DNA of 64,000 nt, taken from the NCBI GenBank assembly GCA_013400155.1, contig VXBM01001084.1, forward strand, positions 108,912 through 172,911, read 5' to 3'. A program made the translations under genes and the position numbers. Source of the stretch: Helopsaltes ochotensis. Taxonomy: Eukaryota; Chordata; Aves; Passeriformes; Locustellidae. The notes below the pieces were generated by a model, which searched no databases, was not told where the DNA came from, and saw only the letters and a program-made list of their open reading frames with translations. Positions 40,001 to 52,770 of the stretch are shown piece after piece. The first letter of the stretch is position 1; every line of letters starts with the position of its first letter.

Positions 40001-43000
40001 AGAAATTATCATCCTTTCATTTAATGCAGATCCAAGTTCACCATGAAGATTGCCATTAAAATACTGCCTAAAAGGGGAAAAGACAAACTATGTTAGCTTC
40101 AGCTGCCTCAAAAGAAGGGCTATCTCTATCATTAAGATATTAAGCAGCATCTATTTAGTATTAACTTTTCACCTTAATCATTGCTTTTATTAAATATGTA
40201 TCAGAATAAAAGCAGCGATGGTATAAAAAATGAAGCTGTTCATTTCACATCTCCTCCCGAAACAGTCTCGTCAATAAGTACGTGCAAGGTAAAGCTCATG
40301 GCTCTGAGTTAAGAGTGTGCTCATTTTGCACATTTTGCCACTAAGCAAAATGAATACAATATCCATAAGGTCATTACAAGACATTTCATTGAAGATTAGT
40401 GCTATGCTTTCCTTTCTTCTATTCACTCTTTCAGAACTTGATATTGGGCTAATAAACTAAGGACCTATACTTTATTGAAAAAAATCCTTCAGGATTTCTT
40501 CCAGAGTCTATAAAACTGGGAATATTAAATCCAGTACCTCACAAAGTTGGCAAGTCTGATTATTATAATTCCTATCTCTAAAATCTCAGCACACTTTCAA
40601 TTTGATACAGACTGGTTCCCAAGCTTCTGTTCCAACAAATCACTGTCACACTTGATACTGACATTTCAATTGGAAGCTGATCATCTTCAGGCTGCTCCTC
40701 CGTGGCATCACCGTGAGCACAGGCCTGTGTGCATCCCACTTCCCACTGCACTATTTCTACTATCAGTGTCAGGTAAACTTCAGAAAGTTGGAAATTCAGC
40801 GTTTCTAATCAGATGAGAAACCATTACCAGTTTTTCTTTTACATAAAAATATACTTAAATTCATTCAGAACACCTATTCAAAGGTTAGACATGCTGGAAC
40901 TATAGTCTGCCTAACTATCATGAATTAACTATTAAAATGCAACTACAAATATAACTCTTTATTGGAAAAGATCCTTATTAGGCATTCATCTGTTCATTTG
41001 ATGCCGTGGCCTGCTTATAAATAACAAAATAACTCTTATAGAACCCACAGAAGCACTGCCACTTCCCAGCTTTCAACCCCAAATCCTGCCTTTGAAAATC
41101 TGGGACAACGATTACCGCAGGATGCCCTTAAAAATTAAAAATGCACTCTCTAGTTCCAGAGGTGGAATCCTCAGCCGTATCACAGTTCAGCAAGTGTCCC
41201 CTCTCATACAAATAACTGCTGCCTAGGATAATTAAATCTTGCAGGTATGGAGTTCAAAGTACTCTGAATATTTAGTCTGAAAGCTCTCCAGGTTGTATTT
41301 CACTGGAAGTTAGAGAGAACAAAGGGAACAAAAGGCATCCTTGCTCTCCTGTTGCTGCATAAGTGTAACCTTACATAACTAAGTGTAACCCAGTAACAAA
41401 CTGGCAGCCCCACGACATCTTTTTTTTTTAGAGGAAATTATTATTCAGCTATTTCTTCTGGTTGCTTTCTTCACACAATGCATGTTTCTTCAGGCTTCTC
41501 TGGCTTGAAGTTCAGCTAATTAGCTCTCCTCCAAATCTCATTATAATTCATCGATCTGTTAATCTGTTGGGCTGGCCATCACGAAGACATAAATGTGAAC
41601 AAGAGTTTACTGGGGATATTTTAACCCTTATTCCCTCATTTCTCTTACTCCTAATCTATGACTATGGAAAGGAGGGGATGTTAGAGATGGGTTTATGTTA
41701 CCATCACGTAGGTCTTGAGAACAGGTCTTTAACTGTCCAGTAGAATTCTGTGTGATTTCTCAGAGAACAAGAAGCAAACCACTCCAAAAATAATTCTCCC
41801 AACTCTTTCAAAGGAACAGCAGCACCACTGGCAGGTGACAGCACTAAGGCAGTACAATAACACACGCCCAGTACCTACAGGAATTTATTGTGCTTAGTAC
41901 CGTGCCTACATCACGTATCACCTGAATTGGGATGAAGGAAATATGAAGTTTCCAGGCATTTCCATCTACTCACAAAACTGCAATGTTACTCCCACGCGTG
42001 CCACTTCCACAGAGACAATAATCACCCAAATCCTTCATTACCCACCAGCCAGGGAAAGCCCTGTGGGATTCCTCACCCCTGGAAAGCAGCACAGGTATCT
42101 GCCACCACTTTCCTCCACACACTTCTTGCTTTTACTCCATTGCAAATCTTCATGCAGTGTCTCCAACACACTCCTCAGATTCTAGCAACCGTGCTCCGTA
42201 TGCTTTACAATATTCCATAGCCTTCTGTGACCTTACTTCCCTATTACTCCACACTTACTGAAATTACAAAACGATCATTTAGTCGGCACACCTGCCTTTT
42301 AAGCATAAAATACACTCTTTACCGAGTATGCGCCTCTTTTGTGATTTCAAAGAAAACTGCAAATGTAGAAGAGTGTGAAGATCAACAGTCAGCAAACAGT
42401 CAAACAGCTTTCTGATGATGAATAACCCCCTTTGAAGTGGTCTACTTCAATATTGTTATTTCTGGAATTTCAAGCATGAACTCTATGAGCAGCCAGACTA
42501 CACATTTCTATTCAGTGGCAATCAAAGTCAGCTAATTTGGTACCAGCTACAACAGGATATTATCGTTTATGTACGGGTTTTATCTTGTGAAGGACAAATC
42601 TGCCAAATTTCACAAGATATTTCCTTATTAAAGGGAAGTTTGGAAATGGAGTGTTAGAGTGCAGATCTCTGATTTTTTTTTCCATTGAAATGAAAACTTC
42701 ACCCTCGGAAAATGCATTCAGTACTGAATGCATTCATTAGCTTTTTGCATTTGTTCTTAATTTGATGACAAAGACATTAAAAGGATGTCATATTATAGTA
42801 AATGCAGTTTTGACAATGGGTTCACTCATCCATTGTACTAAGTCAGAAAAGGTTCTTGTATTAAAGCGGCTTAAAATTTTCAAAGAATCATCTCAAAAGG
42901 TGATTAATTTACATGTTAGCTTAAGGAAAAAAATCCTGTCACCTCCATTTTCATTTTTTTTTCCTTAAAAAGTAGTCAAAACATATTTGCACATTGCAAC

Positions 43001-46000
43001 ACGATTGAATGCCCCCTTCTGAAAAACGACAGCGCATAAATTACAAAGCAAGCTTTTCACAGCAAACACAGCTCTGTGCACGAGTTAGAATAACATTCTC
43101 TTAATCCCTGAAGCAGAGCAGTGATAAATGCATCTTTAATACGTTCAAAAGCTGTTGCTTTTCCTTTTTTTTTTTTTTTTTTTTTAAGCCAAACTGCAGT
43201 GCTGTGAGCTCAAACTTCTCTCCTTGCATTGCTCCAGGCAGTGGATCTCCGAACGCACGCGCTTTCATCCTGAGAATATAGGTGAGAGAATAAACCAACG
43301 CCTCTTCTCCTGCCTTCAACATAAAGGCATTTGGAGCTAGACAAGAACCTGTGAGATATCAAACAGGCTAATGAAACCTGACTGCTCTAAAAGGGGCTGG
43401 CTGGGAGCTTGGCTTTCCTTTGATAAATAAACATCTGAAGTTGTTATCTGCTGCAAATGCTTTCACTTGGGCTCCAACAGTAACTTTCTTGTTGTAACAC
43501 TAATATTAGGCATGTTAACTGAGTCATAGAATTTGTCTGTCATTACTATGTTAATTTCAAAAACTTCTAGGTATTGAAAATATAAGCTTCTATACATCTG
43601 AAAAAAAATAAATATATATAGGTATGAGTCAATGCCTGGATAAAATTTCCTAACAGTTGTTTCAATTTCCTACCACAGAGTCTAACTAGAAATTGGTTAT
43701 CATCGATAAGAAATCTTTCATCTCTTAATATAATATGGACCTGCATTTCTGTGAAAATGTAGTTGGATTAGAAAACAGTAAAATCAGGAAGTGATAGGAG
43801 TGAGAAAAGTGCTAATTCACCACATCACTTGTACCTGCTCAACATGCTGTGTTTATATGGCAGTCAGCTCCCAAATAGATGGCACCAGCAGATCAAAATT
43901 GTTGCTTGTCACAGCATGCAAAGAAAAGGGAATTTTCTTTATCTGCACGCACAGTTTTTGAAGCTGTCCTGTGAGAGGTATCTCTCAATTAAATATCACT
44001 ATTTCCCCTCTCTTCCCACCAAAAAACCAAAAAGATTGCAAACCCTTTTATTATGCCTAGGGGCATGGATGAAAAATTACAAACATTGCCAAGTGTGTAA
44101 CTAGAAAAACTGCCTTGAAGTGGGTGGGGGTGTTTAGATCTTGGCAGCTGCTGTGCAATCAAAAGCTTTTACAAAAGCTAAAGTTAATTTAAGTCTTGTC
44201 AGACAGGCTTGCTGATTCTGGAAGTTATTTTCCTGCAGACACCATAAGGTGATCAGCTTTTCACACAGCCTTTGCTGGGGCTGTCATCCAGAGCGAGTGC
44301 TCTGTCCCCTCAACAGGACCAACCCACAAAAGGACAAGATTTTAGAAACAATGCAGAATCCATCCTTTAAAAGCATGAAATCTAGCTAAGAAGCGAAACT
44401 CTGGCTATTTCTTTGCTAACTTCTTTAAGTCCTGCTCACCAAGGAAATCAGTAAGGTGAGAAAGGTACCTTCCTTGGCTGACAGGGATACTCAGTGGGAA
44501 CTTCTAAGGGAATCCAGAGGCATTGAACACACTAAGATTTTTTTTTTTCCAACTGCATATTGCTTAGGAAGTTGAACTTTCATTTAAACTCCTCACTTTC
44601 TCAGTTTGGAGAAACTAGAGGTCTCTCACTATGATGCCTCAGGCAGTACAATAGCAGAGTCACTCTTTCAGACACACCAGGCTGGAAAAAGCCCCCAACA
44701 CTCATAAAAACATCAGCATATGCAGACAGCAAGAGTAAAGTTTCATGGTAGAATGGGATTTTGATTTTTTTCTGGTTTTAACCTCTAATTCAAAAGAACT
44801 GCAGAATGTGGAAGCCATCTGCACCTGGGCACCTGGACAGAATCAGCACACCTGCATACACAGCCTGTGAAGAATTTTTAAGCACCAAGCAGACTCAAGT
44901 TATGGTTTAAAAGCCATAGAGCAAATACAAAAAGCTTGAGCACAATCAAGCAACAAGTGGTTTTTTTTAAAAAAACAACAAAATATGAATCCTTTCCTGA
45001 ACGATGGATTATGATTTTGTATTTATAAATCATATATTCAATTGGTCAGGTGTCCTCTGAGACTGAGTCACATACCAACATGCAATCAAACTAATAAAAA
45101 AAAAAATCTATTTTTTAAATATGACATGAAATGCATAACAACTCCCAAGGAGAATGCCACAATATAAGCAGAACACCCACATAACTTCTTTTTTTTTTTC
45201 CATGTGCACAGAGACCTATGATTAAAGTCTGAGCTCCCATGGTTTTGATGCATACAAATATGCATTACACACACAGTCTCAGCAGGCACTCATTATGCAG
45301 TCACAGCAAAGGAAAAGTAAATGCCTCACTGAATAAGAAGGAAGGAAGGAGATTTTTCACGAGTTCTGTTGGAAGGCAACAACAACAACTTAGAGAAAAG
45401 AGGAATTATTGCATATCCCCTTTTTACTCATCATTTGGGACAAAACAGTTTACTGATATCAATACCTAAAACAGTAATTCAGCTAAAAATCATTTCCAGA
45501 AGCTGTAAGCCTCAAAAATTCCTTACCATTCTAAGAGTAACTCAACAAGTATATAAGGTTAACTGGGCAATGTAAAAGCTGAATAAATTATTAATTTAAG
45601 CCAAAAATAACAACTGCCCTTTAATATTTTGGGGATCAATGATATCTGTTCAATTCCTCAGATGTGCAGTCACTGAAAGCAGAAGTTACTCCAGGAGATG
45701 TGGTCTAGTTCTTTACAGTACTTTTGTTCCATGGTGGATGTCAATTAACCCATCAGTTTCACATCTATTAAAAAATACAGATTAAGATTCAAAGTACTCT
45801 AAAAAAGACATTACAGTGGTTAGGACTGTATATCACACTTTAGTATCCACAGGCAAACCCTTCTATAAGTGAATGTCATTTATCTATACCTGAGGGAATA
45901 ATTTATTTTTAAGAATGCAAATGCTGGTTACATATTTAAATTAATGAGGCATGGGATGTAGGTCAAGGACGAACTAGAGAGAATTTTTTTTAGCAGTTTT

Positions 46001-48413
46001 AATGCTATCTGCAGCAGTTTTCACACATTCTTAAATTAGTCTGTAGGCATTTTGAAGGTTAAAGACCAGTGAACTTTGAGAACATAATCATGAAGTTCAA
46101 TGTGAAGAACAACTTAAATCATATGCTGGGAGGGTGGCATTTCAATTTTGCCAGAGGCAAGGTAAAAAGCTTAAAAACAACTCTGTTAAATGGAAACCTG
46201 TTATGTAAGGTAAGAAAGCCATAGTAAGACTAAAGCTGTGACTGATAACTACACATTTCTCATATTTCTGTCCTGCAATGTCTCTCCTAAAAAATTACTT
46301 TAATAAAGTACATTTTACAAGATAGCCCACTTTGATTTGTGAGATAGGTAACCTAAAAAGCGCTTTCTGCGTTTCCAAAGGATGAAAACTGAGGTGATTT
46401 TCATTCTTTGATGCTGTCACAAAGAACACACAGGGAATGCCAGCAATATACTGTAATTAAACAAATCTGAGCAAGTAAATCTCAACAGCAAGTTGTATAA
46501 AACCAACAGTATTTCCCTGTTGCTGCAATTACACCTTCTAGCAAGGTCACCGTTCATCAACTGAAGGTCTCGCCAAGAAGAACCTCAGAACACAAATTAT
46601 TACAACACTGTACCTCATTTTCATCCAGTATGAGGGTAACGAGAGGGGTATCAGCCACTTTTTCCTTTTCACCCTTACAGACACAAACAGCACTGGAAGC
46701 ACAAGTCAGAGTTAGACCACACGTTGATTCCACAACTGCCACCAACAAAGACTTCCTGAGAAAATCCCTAACGTTAACTTGCTGCTACGAGCAGCTCCAG
46801 ATCTTCAACTGGGGGCCATATGTGCAGGATGTGTTGATACTAAAAAACCCTTCAGCTTAGTCTGTTGAACCAGCAAGTTTTGATTACTATTACAGCTCGA
46901 TCTTTACGTGCTAATTAGTTTCACAAATTCAACATTTGCACATTACAGAAGATTCCTGCATAGAGCAAACAGCAAAACTCCCAGAACGATTCTGTTTGTT
47001 CACTGGGGCTTTTTACTGCTGGCCTCATCAGAATCTCTCTTTCTTGTTTTTGGATAAGTCTGTTGTTTTTGAACAGATTACTTTTATTAATTTGGTAAGT
47101 AAGACAGGACAAGAACAAGGCACAAGCACAGAACACAAAAGCACAGCTTTGCCTCCTTGGAGATGCAAGTAACAGGCAAATCCTGCTAAAAACCCCCAAA
47201 ACCTTCTGTGGCTGAGGCACTGCGTTAGGAAGATGCACCCTAAAACCTTCTTTTCCCAAGCCCCATGCATTCACACCTCTCTTGGGATAAAAGACAGGTC
47301 ATCATTTCTGGAATAAAGCCACTTGTCTTCCAGTGCCCTCCCTTTCTATCTGTGTATTAGGACCATTTCAGACCTAACAGGAGTGTTGAAAATATGTTCA
47401 TTAATGTTTATATGTCAGCTTCATAATTAGGTTATGAAGGATATCTAAGCACTGTGAAAGATAACATGATCTTTTAGTTAGATCTAATTTCTGTTATCTC
47501 CTTTCTTGTGGTTAGTCACCAGGTTCTAGCCCCAAAACTGTTCTGCTGAGACTTTCTCTCTACCTTTTTGCTCTATGTTTCAAAATAATCCACTTCAGCT
47601 CAGGTCTAGGCTGCCACCATCAGCATTGCTTCACATCCCCTTGTGCAGCTCCAGCAATTATTTATTATTCAAAGACAACATTGTAGCAGAAGTGCTGGCC
47701 TTATGATTCTTCATATATATTAGGAGTTCAATAAAACAACCTGCTGAAGATCTCTTTGTTTCTCTGATGTACAAAGACATTCTCTACAGATAATACAGCA
47801 GATCACATAATGGTAAGTATGAATCTCAGTAGGAAACTAATATGCTTTATTTCAAACCTGTCAACGTTTTTGATGTATCTCCAAAAAAAATATTCATTGC
47901 ATTTTCCTCCCACAAATTCTCCAAATTAAATATGCTTAATACAGGAAATACCACTAAAGGTATTTCTAAATACCTTCTAAAGGCTTTGAATGGAAAAAAA
48001 ATGCACATATTAATAAAGTCAGAAAAGCATTTTCACTGTCATACAAAGTAGATTTTACTAAGGAAACAAAGGAAGTCATTAATAGTTTAGTAGTGCAAAC
48101 ATTCTATTACTTATCTCTTTCTAGTAGCTCTTTATGATTTTTTAAAACTTGCAGTAACATCTTGCATCTTGAAAACAGATTAAAACCCCAAATAATTATA
48201 AAGCTAGACAGACAGCATCAATTAGGCGAAGCAAAGATACCTACTCCCTTTATAGCAGGAGTGCAGATTAATTTTAAAACAAGTTTTCAGCATTTCAGAG
48301 GGCGTGAACCCTGGCTGAGGACTTATGGCCACACAGAGGTGTTGACCAGTCTTCTCTTTTAAAATGTTTTATGCAGCCACATACAGCAGAGTTGCCTGTG
48401 GATTGGACATAAT
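31071..48413. other. Intergenic, no gene confirmed
   Basis: About 17 kb of AT-rich DNA. GC-richer patches near 32,030-32,230 and 37,700-38,200 keep frames open for about 75-130 codons on one or both strands, with no recognisable domain. One minus-strand stretch at 39,015-39,223 looks exon-like and is discussed as a finding. Simple tracts include A or T runs near 31,309, 34,700 and 43,168. A perfect palindrome lies at 42,711. No RNA gene was recognised. Confidence 0.5.
42711..42734. repeat. 24-bp perfect palindrome
   Basis: The half-site AATGCATTCAGT is followed at once by its exact reverse complement, with no spacer. It contains ATGCAT (NsiI-type) twice and a central AGTACT. A 24-bp perfect palindrome is unlikely by chance in 64 kb. 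Confidence 0.95.
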
Positions 48414-48467
48414 AATCAGCAGGGGAAGGAGAGCTCATTAGTACAAGCTCTCCTTCCCCTGCAGATT
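48414..48467. repeat. 22-bp inverted repeat with 10-base loop (hairpin)
   Basis: The left arm 48414-48435 and right arm 48446-48467 pair over 22 positions with one mismatch near the open end (an A-A opposition at the fifth position). The loop is CATTAGTACA. The paired core GCAGGGGAAGGAGAGCT is GC-rich against AT-rich flanks, and pairing stops abruptly outside the arms. It could be a small RNA precursor or a DNA cruciform or template-switch product. The sequence cannot tell which. Confidence 0.9.
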
Positions 48468-49153
48468 ACCTCAGCATGAAGCCACGTAGCTCAATCAAAA
48501 AAAAAGATTGCTATGGAGAGCTACACAAGATGTTTCTAAATCAGCCAGCTTGGGGCTCAGCCTACAGCTGCAACCTTCTTTTAACCTTCAGAAAAGCAGG
48601 AGGACCAGGATGGTCTCTAAATATTAGCCATCTATTAAGTTCAGAAATAAATGACTTAGCAGATAAAAGTCACCAGCAGACCTGGCCTGTCTCATGCTCA
48701 CACAACTGATGCCCAAACAGTGCAAACAGATGGAAAATTCAGCAGCAAGATCTAATGGAGAAAGGACAAGGCAGGACCCCACATGTGTAGGGGACAGTAG
48801 GAGTGTCTAGCACATTGTAGAGTACTGAGAACAATACTTAATGCTTTGGCCTGTTGTGCATACATCTCTTGAAAATATTTCTCACACACAAGAAAACTTT
48901 GCTGTAAGTCACCAACAATCTACGACTCTGACTGTTTATAGTGCCCAAATTTTTGACCAGGCTAGTGATATCAGTGATGTGTTACAAACCAGAAATATGC
49001 TCTGCTTGCAGGCTGTGGGGGGCAAGGTGTGTGTAAAAAAAGTAAGGGCCAAAGATTCAGATTTTCAGAGACTTGTTCAGAAAACAGAGTGTTGCAACAA
49101 ATCTGGTAACAAGAGAATCATCTAAAAAAACTGGTGATATGTTTACTGAACCA

Positions 49154-49389
49154 AGCTTAAGAGAGTCATCATTTCTTATGATAAGTACAAATACAAATCA
49201 GCATGGCAAAACGTAAGTATTATTTTAACTAAAATGTAAGTATTATTTTAACTAAAATGTTAGAATCAGAGAGCTTAAGAGAGTCATAATTTCTTATGAT
49301 AAGTACAAATACAAATCAGCATGGCAAAACATAAGTATTATTTTAACTAAAATGTAAGTATTATTTTAACTAAAACGTTAGAATCAGAG
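49154..49389. repeat. 118-bp tandem duplication with nested 23-bp repeat
   Basis: Two 118-bp copies (49154-49271 and 49272-49389) differ at three positions that I can see. Inside each copy a 23-bp unit beginning GTAAGTATTATTTTAACTAA is itself present twice (49213 and 49236 in the first copy). The unit duplicated first, and the larger block later. Confidence 0.92.
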
Positions 49390-49390
49390 A

Positions 49391-52150
49391 CTGAGTAAAA
49401 AAAAAAAATGCAAATGGGGCAAAATGCAGAAGGCTGGTAGAAGTCTCCTTATGATGGAATTACTGCCAAAAGAATACAGTTGCAGCATCACATTTCGCAC
49501 TGTTTGATGTTCCAAAATGCAGTGTATGTTCAAATGTCAGCACAGTACAGATTCCCATGAATGCCAACTATTAAACAGTGACCATTCAATACAAATAATT
49601 GCATTGAATTGTATTTCACGGGTTATTACCAGCTGAAACTTCAGTTCTGACCCCCAGTTTCCTGGCTCACACAGCACCACATCTGTCCCCACTTTGGAAA
49701 TGATCTGTAGCTGCTCAAGTCCCTTGACCTGATTTTGACACAAGATATGCCAGCCCCTGTTGCTGTGTACTGAACCCTGTAAAAATCAGCTGCTAAGTGG
49801 ATGTGACAAGGAACACGGCAATGCTTGCCTATCTAGATGAGATCAGACCTGAGTCCTTCTAAATGATGTACCATTGTTTCAGCTCCACAGAAAGCAGCAA
49901 CACGTTCTGTAACGGGCATTATGTAGCCGTTGTTCGATCAAAATTAAACTTGGGAACACCCTAACAAAAGCTAATTAATATTGAGGCACTGAATTGAAGT
50001 AGAGGTTACAGAAGCAGAGACTCAAGTTGCAGAATTTCCTGTTGGTGAAATTGGTGTTGATTATGTGTGAGGTACTGCACCAAGAGGAGAACATTTGGGA
50101 TTGGTGTTGGCACGTGAGAGCCACAGTGACCAGAAAACAATAAAGAAAATAATAAACAATAAATCATCTGCTAAGATCAGAATGAATTTTCTTTTTCACA
50201 TTCACTTTGAATCATTATCTTCAATCCTGAGAAAACCTACTGAAGTCCCTTTACCACTCATCACACAAAAGGCTGAACAATACACAAGGATTGCTAATTA
50301 CAGAGCCTCATTTACATGCTGCTAGGAATTGTTAAATCTTCTGGTTCGTGATCTAATATATGGGACAAAGTTTCTACAAACCAAGTAAGGCAGTTTTGTG
50401 AGAGGTTTTCAACACGTTTTTCACCTTTGGTAGTAGCACACGTATCTTCTATTTGTATTTTATTTAGAGCTGTTAGACTTGAGATTTTAAATACCCTGGA
50501 GATTTTTCCTTAAATCAAGGAAAAAAATCTATTTTATTTATGTGATGAAACACACAATACAAAATCGTGCTGTAAGGTACATGAATGAAAACAAAGTTGC
50601 TTACACAACATGAAAATGTTCTGGCCTATATTTTCCCCAAAATAAATAACCCCCACATAAAACACAGTTATATAGTGGAAAAAATACCAAAAGCATATAC
50701 CAAAATCCCCATGAAAGCTCATTACTTACTTGCAACTCTTAAACAGATTCAACAAGTTCTTGTACTAACCATGCACATCTAGTAAGATAGAAACAGCTTA
50801 AAGCAAAAAAAAATTTAAAATAATAACCCTGTAAAAAGTGCATTGAATTTAAATTCACGCCATCTATTGAGTTCTCTTCTTATTATGATGTTATACAAAG
50901 GACTGGAATGACTCCATCTGGAAAATTCTGAACAAGATATTGAAAATATCCAGGGGAAAAACAGGATAATGAAGCAGAAATTTCAGGAAATGGTAATAAG
51001 TAAAACTAGCTCTCAACAGTTCAATTCTACCAGCCATAAAATACTTCAGAAAATACCACACTCACTGAAGGTATATTTAAAGCATACGCCAAAACTGGCT
51101 CTCAGAAAAGTTATCTGAAGGGCCTAGCATCAGAAAAGAATAACTTAACCCTGCAGTTACAGAATACTAAGGTTACTACTAAGGTTTTACCAATAAATAG
51201 CCATTTTTCACAAAGCCAGAGACTTGAACAAAAAGCCCATCATTAATCTTACCTTCTACCACACGAAGTTCCTCTGCCCCTCTGAGTTTCGGATCCGCCC
51301 ATCTCTCTTCCTCAGCCTAATTCCAGCAAATCACTTCACTATTTCCACCTGTGAGTTCCTGGAATTGTTAAAGCAGCTTTGAGATTTCTCACGGTTACCA
51401 CATGTGGTTCAACAGAGCAAAAGGAAGGTCATCATTACTTTTCCCCTTTGTAATACAATCATTTTTTCCTTTTCCTTCTCTAACACTTTTTCCTCTTGTC
51501 TCTCTCCTAACTCACTCCTTTTGGTCAACAATCTCTCCTTTTCTTTCTCTCAAATGCTGCGTGCATGGCAAAGCTCCCCAAGTACTTGTTGCATTTACCA
51601 CCCTCTGAAAGATAAGGCTTTACAGGAGAGATGACTCTCCTGTGATTTTTATTTGGACACAGATATGTCGGCATTTTTTTATCTTCCGTACCTGCGGAAA
51701 TTCAGGCAGCACTCAACTTTTCAACTTGTTGCATCGCTATGCATTTTAATACCACTGTCCGCCTTGCTGAGGTCACTTTCATGTGTAAACCTTGGAAATT
51801 ACCGTGTACAAACACACTTGATATAAAATACATCCATGAAAACTGAACGCATATAGCGGGACTATACCTCTATTCTAACCCTCTGCTTTTCTAAATTCTC
51901 TTTTCCTGTCAGGTCTCTGAATTTTGCTGTGTTCAGGCCCTCACACGTCGCTCCCTGTTACAAAAGCTGTTGACAAACAGCAGCTGCCTTGTTCAAAACG
52001 CTGCTGTAAGAAGGGCAAAGCCTTGATGCGGCACACAATTGAAGGCAGCAGGACACAGACTGTCCTCAGAGAGCAGCGCTGCATGACAGCACTTCGGGAA
52101 ATTTTGTCTCAAAGAAAGAAGCGGGCAAAGAAAGCGAGGAGGTGAGAGAC
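49391..52150. other. Intergenic upstream of EOLA1, no gene recognised
   Basis: AT-rich sequence that becomes pyrimidine-rich near 51,290-51,560 and then GC-rich from about 52,170. Short frames are open but none resembles a known protein. A stretch at 51,924-52,145 ends in a basic run (KKRAKKARR) and is followed by GGTGAGAG. I regard this as chance. Confidence 0.45.
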
Positions 52151-52169
52151 ACTGAATTTTTCTTGTGCT

Positions 52170-52760
52170 GAGTGAGGTTTAGTTGTGGCCGGAGGCGCGA
52201 ACGCCCGGACAGGCTCTCCAGGGTGGCGGAGGTACCGAGGGGCCCCGGCGCAGGGCCCGAGCCCGGCGGTGCCCAGGCAGGGCACACGCAGCTCCATCCG
52301 CCCCTCAGCACCGCCAGCGCGGATCCCACCNNNNNNNNNNNNNNNNNNNNNNNNNNNNNNNNNNNNNNNNNNNNNNNNNNNNNNNNNNNNNNNNNNNNNN
52401 NNNNNNNNNNNNNNNNNNNNNNNNNNNNNNNNNNNNNNNNNNNNNNNNNNNNNNNNNNNNNNNNNNNNNNNNNNNNNNNNNNNNNNNNNNNNNNNNNNNN
52501 NNNNNNNNNNNNNNNNNNNNNNNNNNNNNNNNNNNNNNNNNNNNNNNNNNNNNNNNNNNNNNNNNNNNNNNNNNNNNNNNNNNNNNNNNNNNNNNNNNNN
52601 NNNNNNNNNNNNNNNNNNNNNNNNNNNNNNNNNNNNNNNNNNNNNNNNNNNNNNNNNNNNCGGAGCCCGCAGCTTGTGGCGGGCATGGGCCGCTTCTGGA
52701 GACTCATCCCCTGTGTGTTTGCAGATTTCCTGTTCGTTTCGAACGGCTTCTGATGCGAGG
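52170..52760 (+). promoter_or_regulatory. GC-rich, CpG-rich promoter region of EOLA1, mostly gap
   Basis: Sequence on both sides of the N gap is strongly GC- and CpG-rich compared with the AT-rich left part of the window. A CpG-island promoter directly before a broadly expressed gene is expected. The first, non-coding exon should lie here: the coding exon is preceded by a good acceptor (TGTGTGTTTGCAG, ending 52724), so an upstream 5' UTR exon must exist, probably between 52,180 and 52,660. TATA-like elements were not seen. Confidence 0.6.
52331..52660. other. Assembly gap (330 N)
   Basis: A run of 330 N lies inside the GC-rich promoter region. Open frames that cross it are artefacts of the unknown bases. 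Confidence 0.99.
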
Positions 52761-52770
52761 AGCACGATGA
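52753..52770 (+). promoter_or_regulatory. Five-codon uORF overlapping the EOLA1 start
   Basis: ATG CGA GGA GCA CGA TGA: its TGA stop shares bases with the EOLA1 start codon in the form ATGA. The uORF begins 28 bases after the predicted acceptor, so it should be in the mature 5' UTR. Such an arrangement can favour leaky scanning or reinitiation at the main ATG. Confidence 0.6.
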
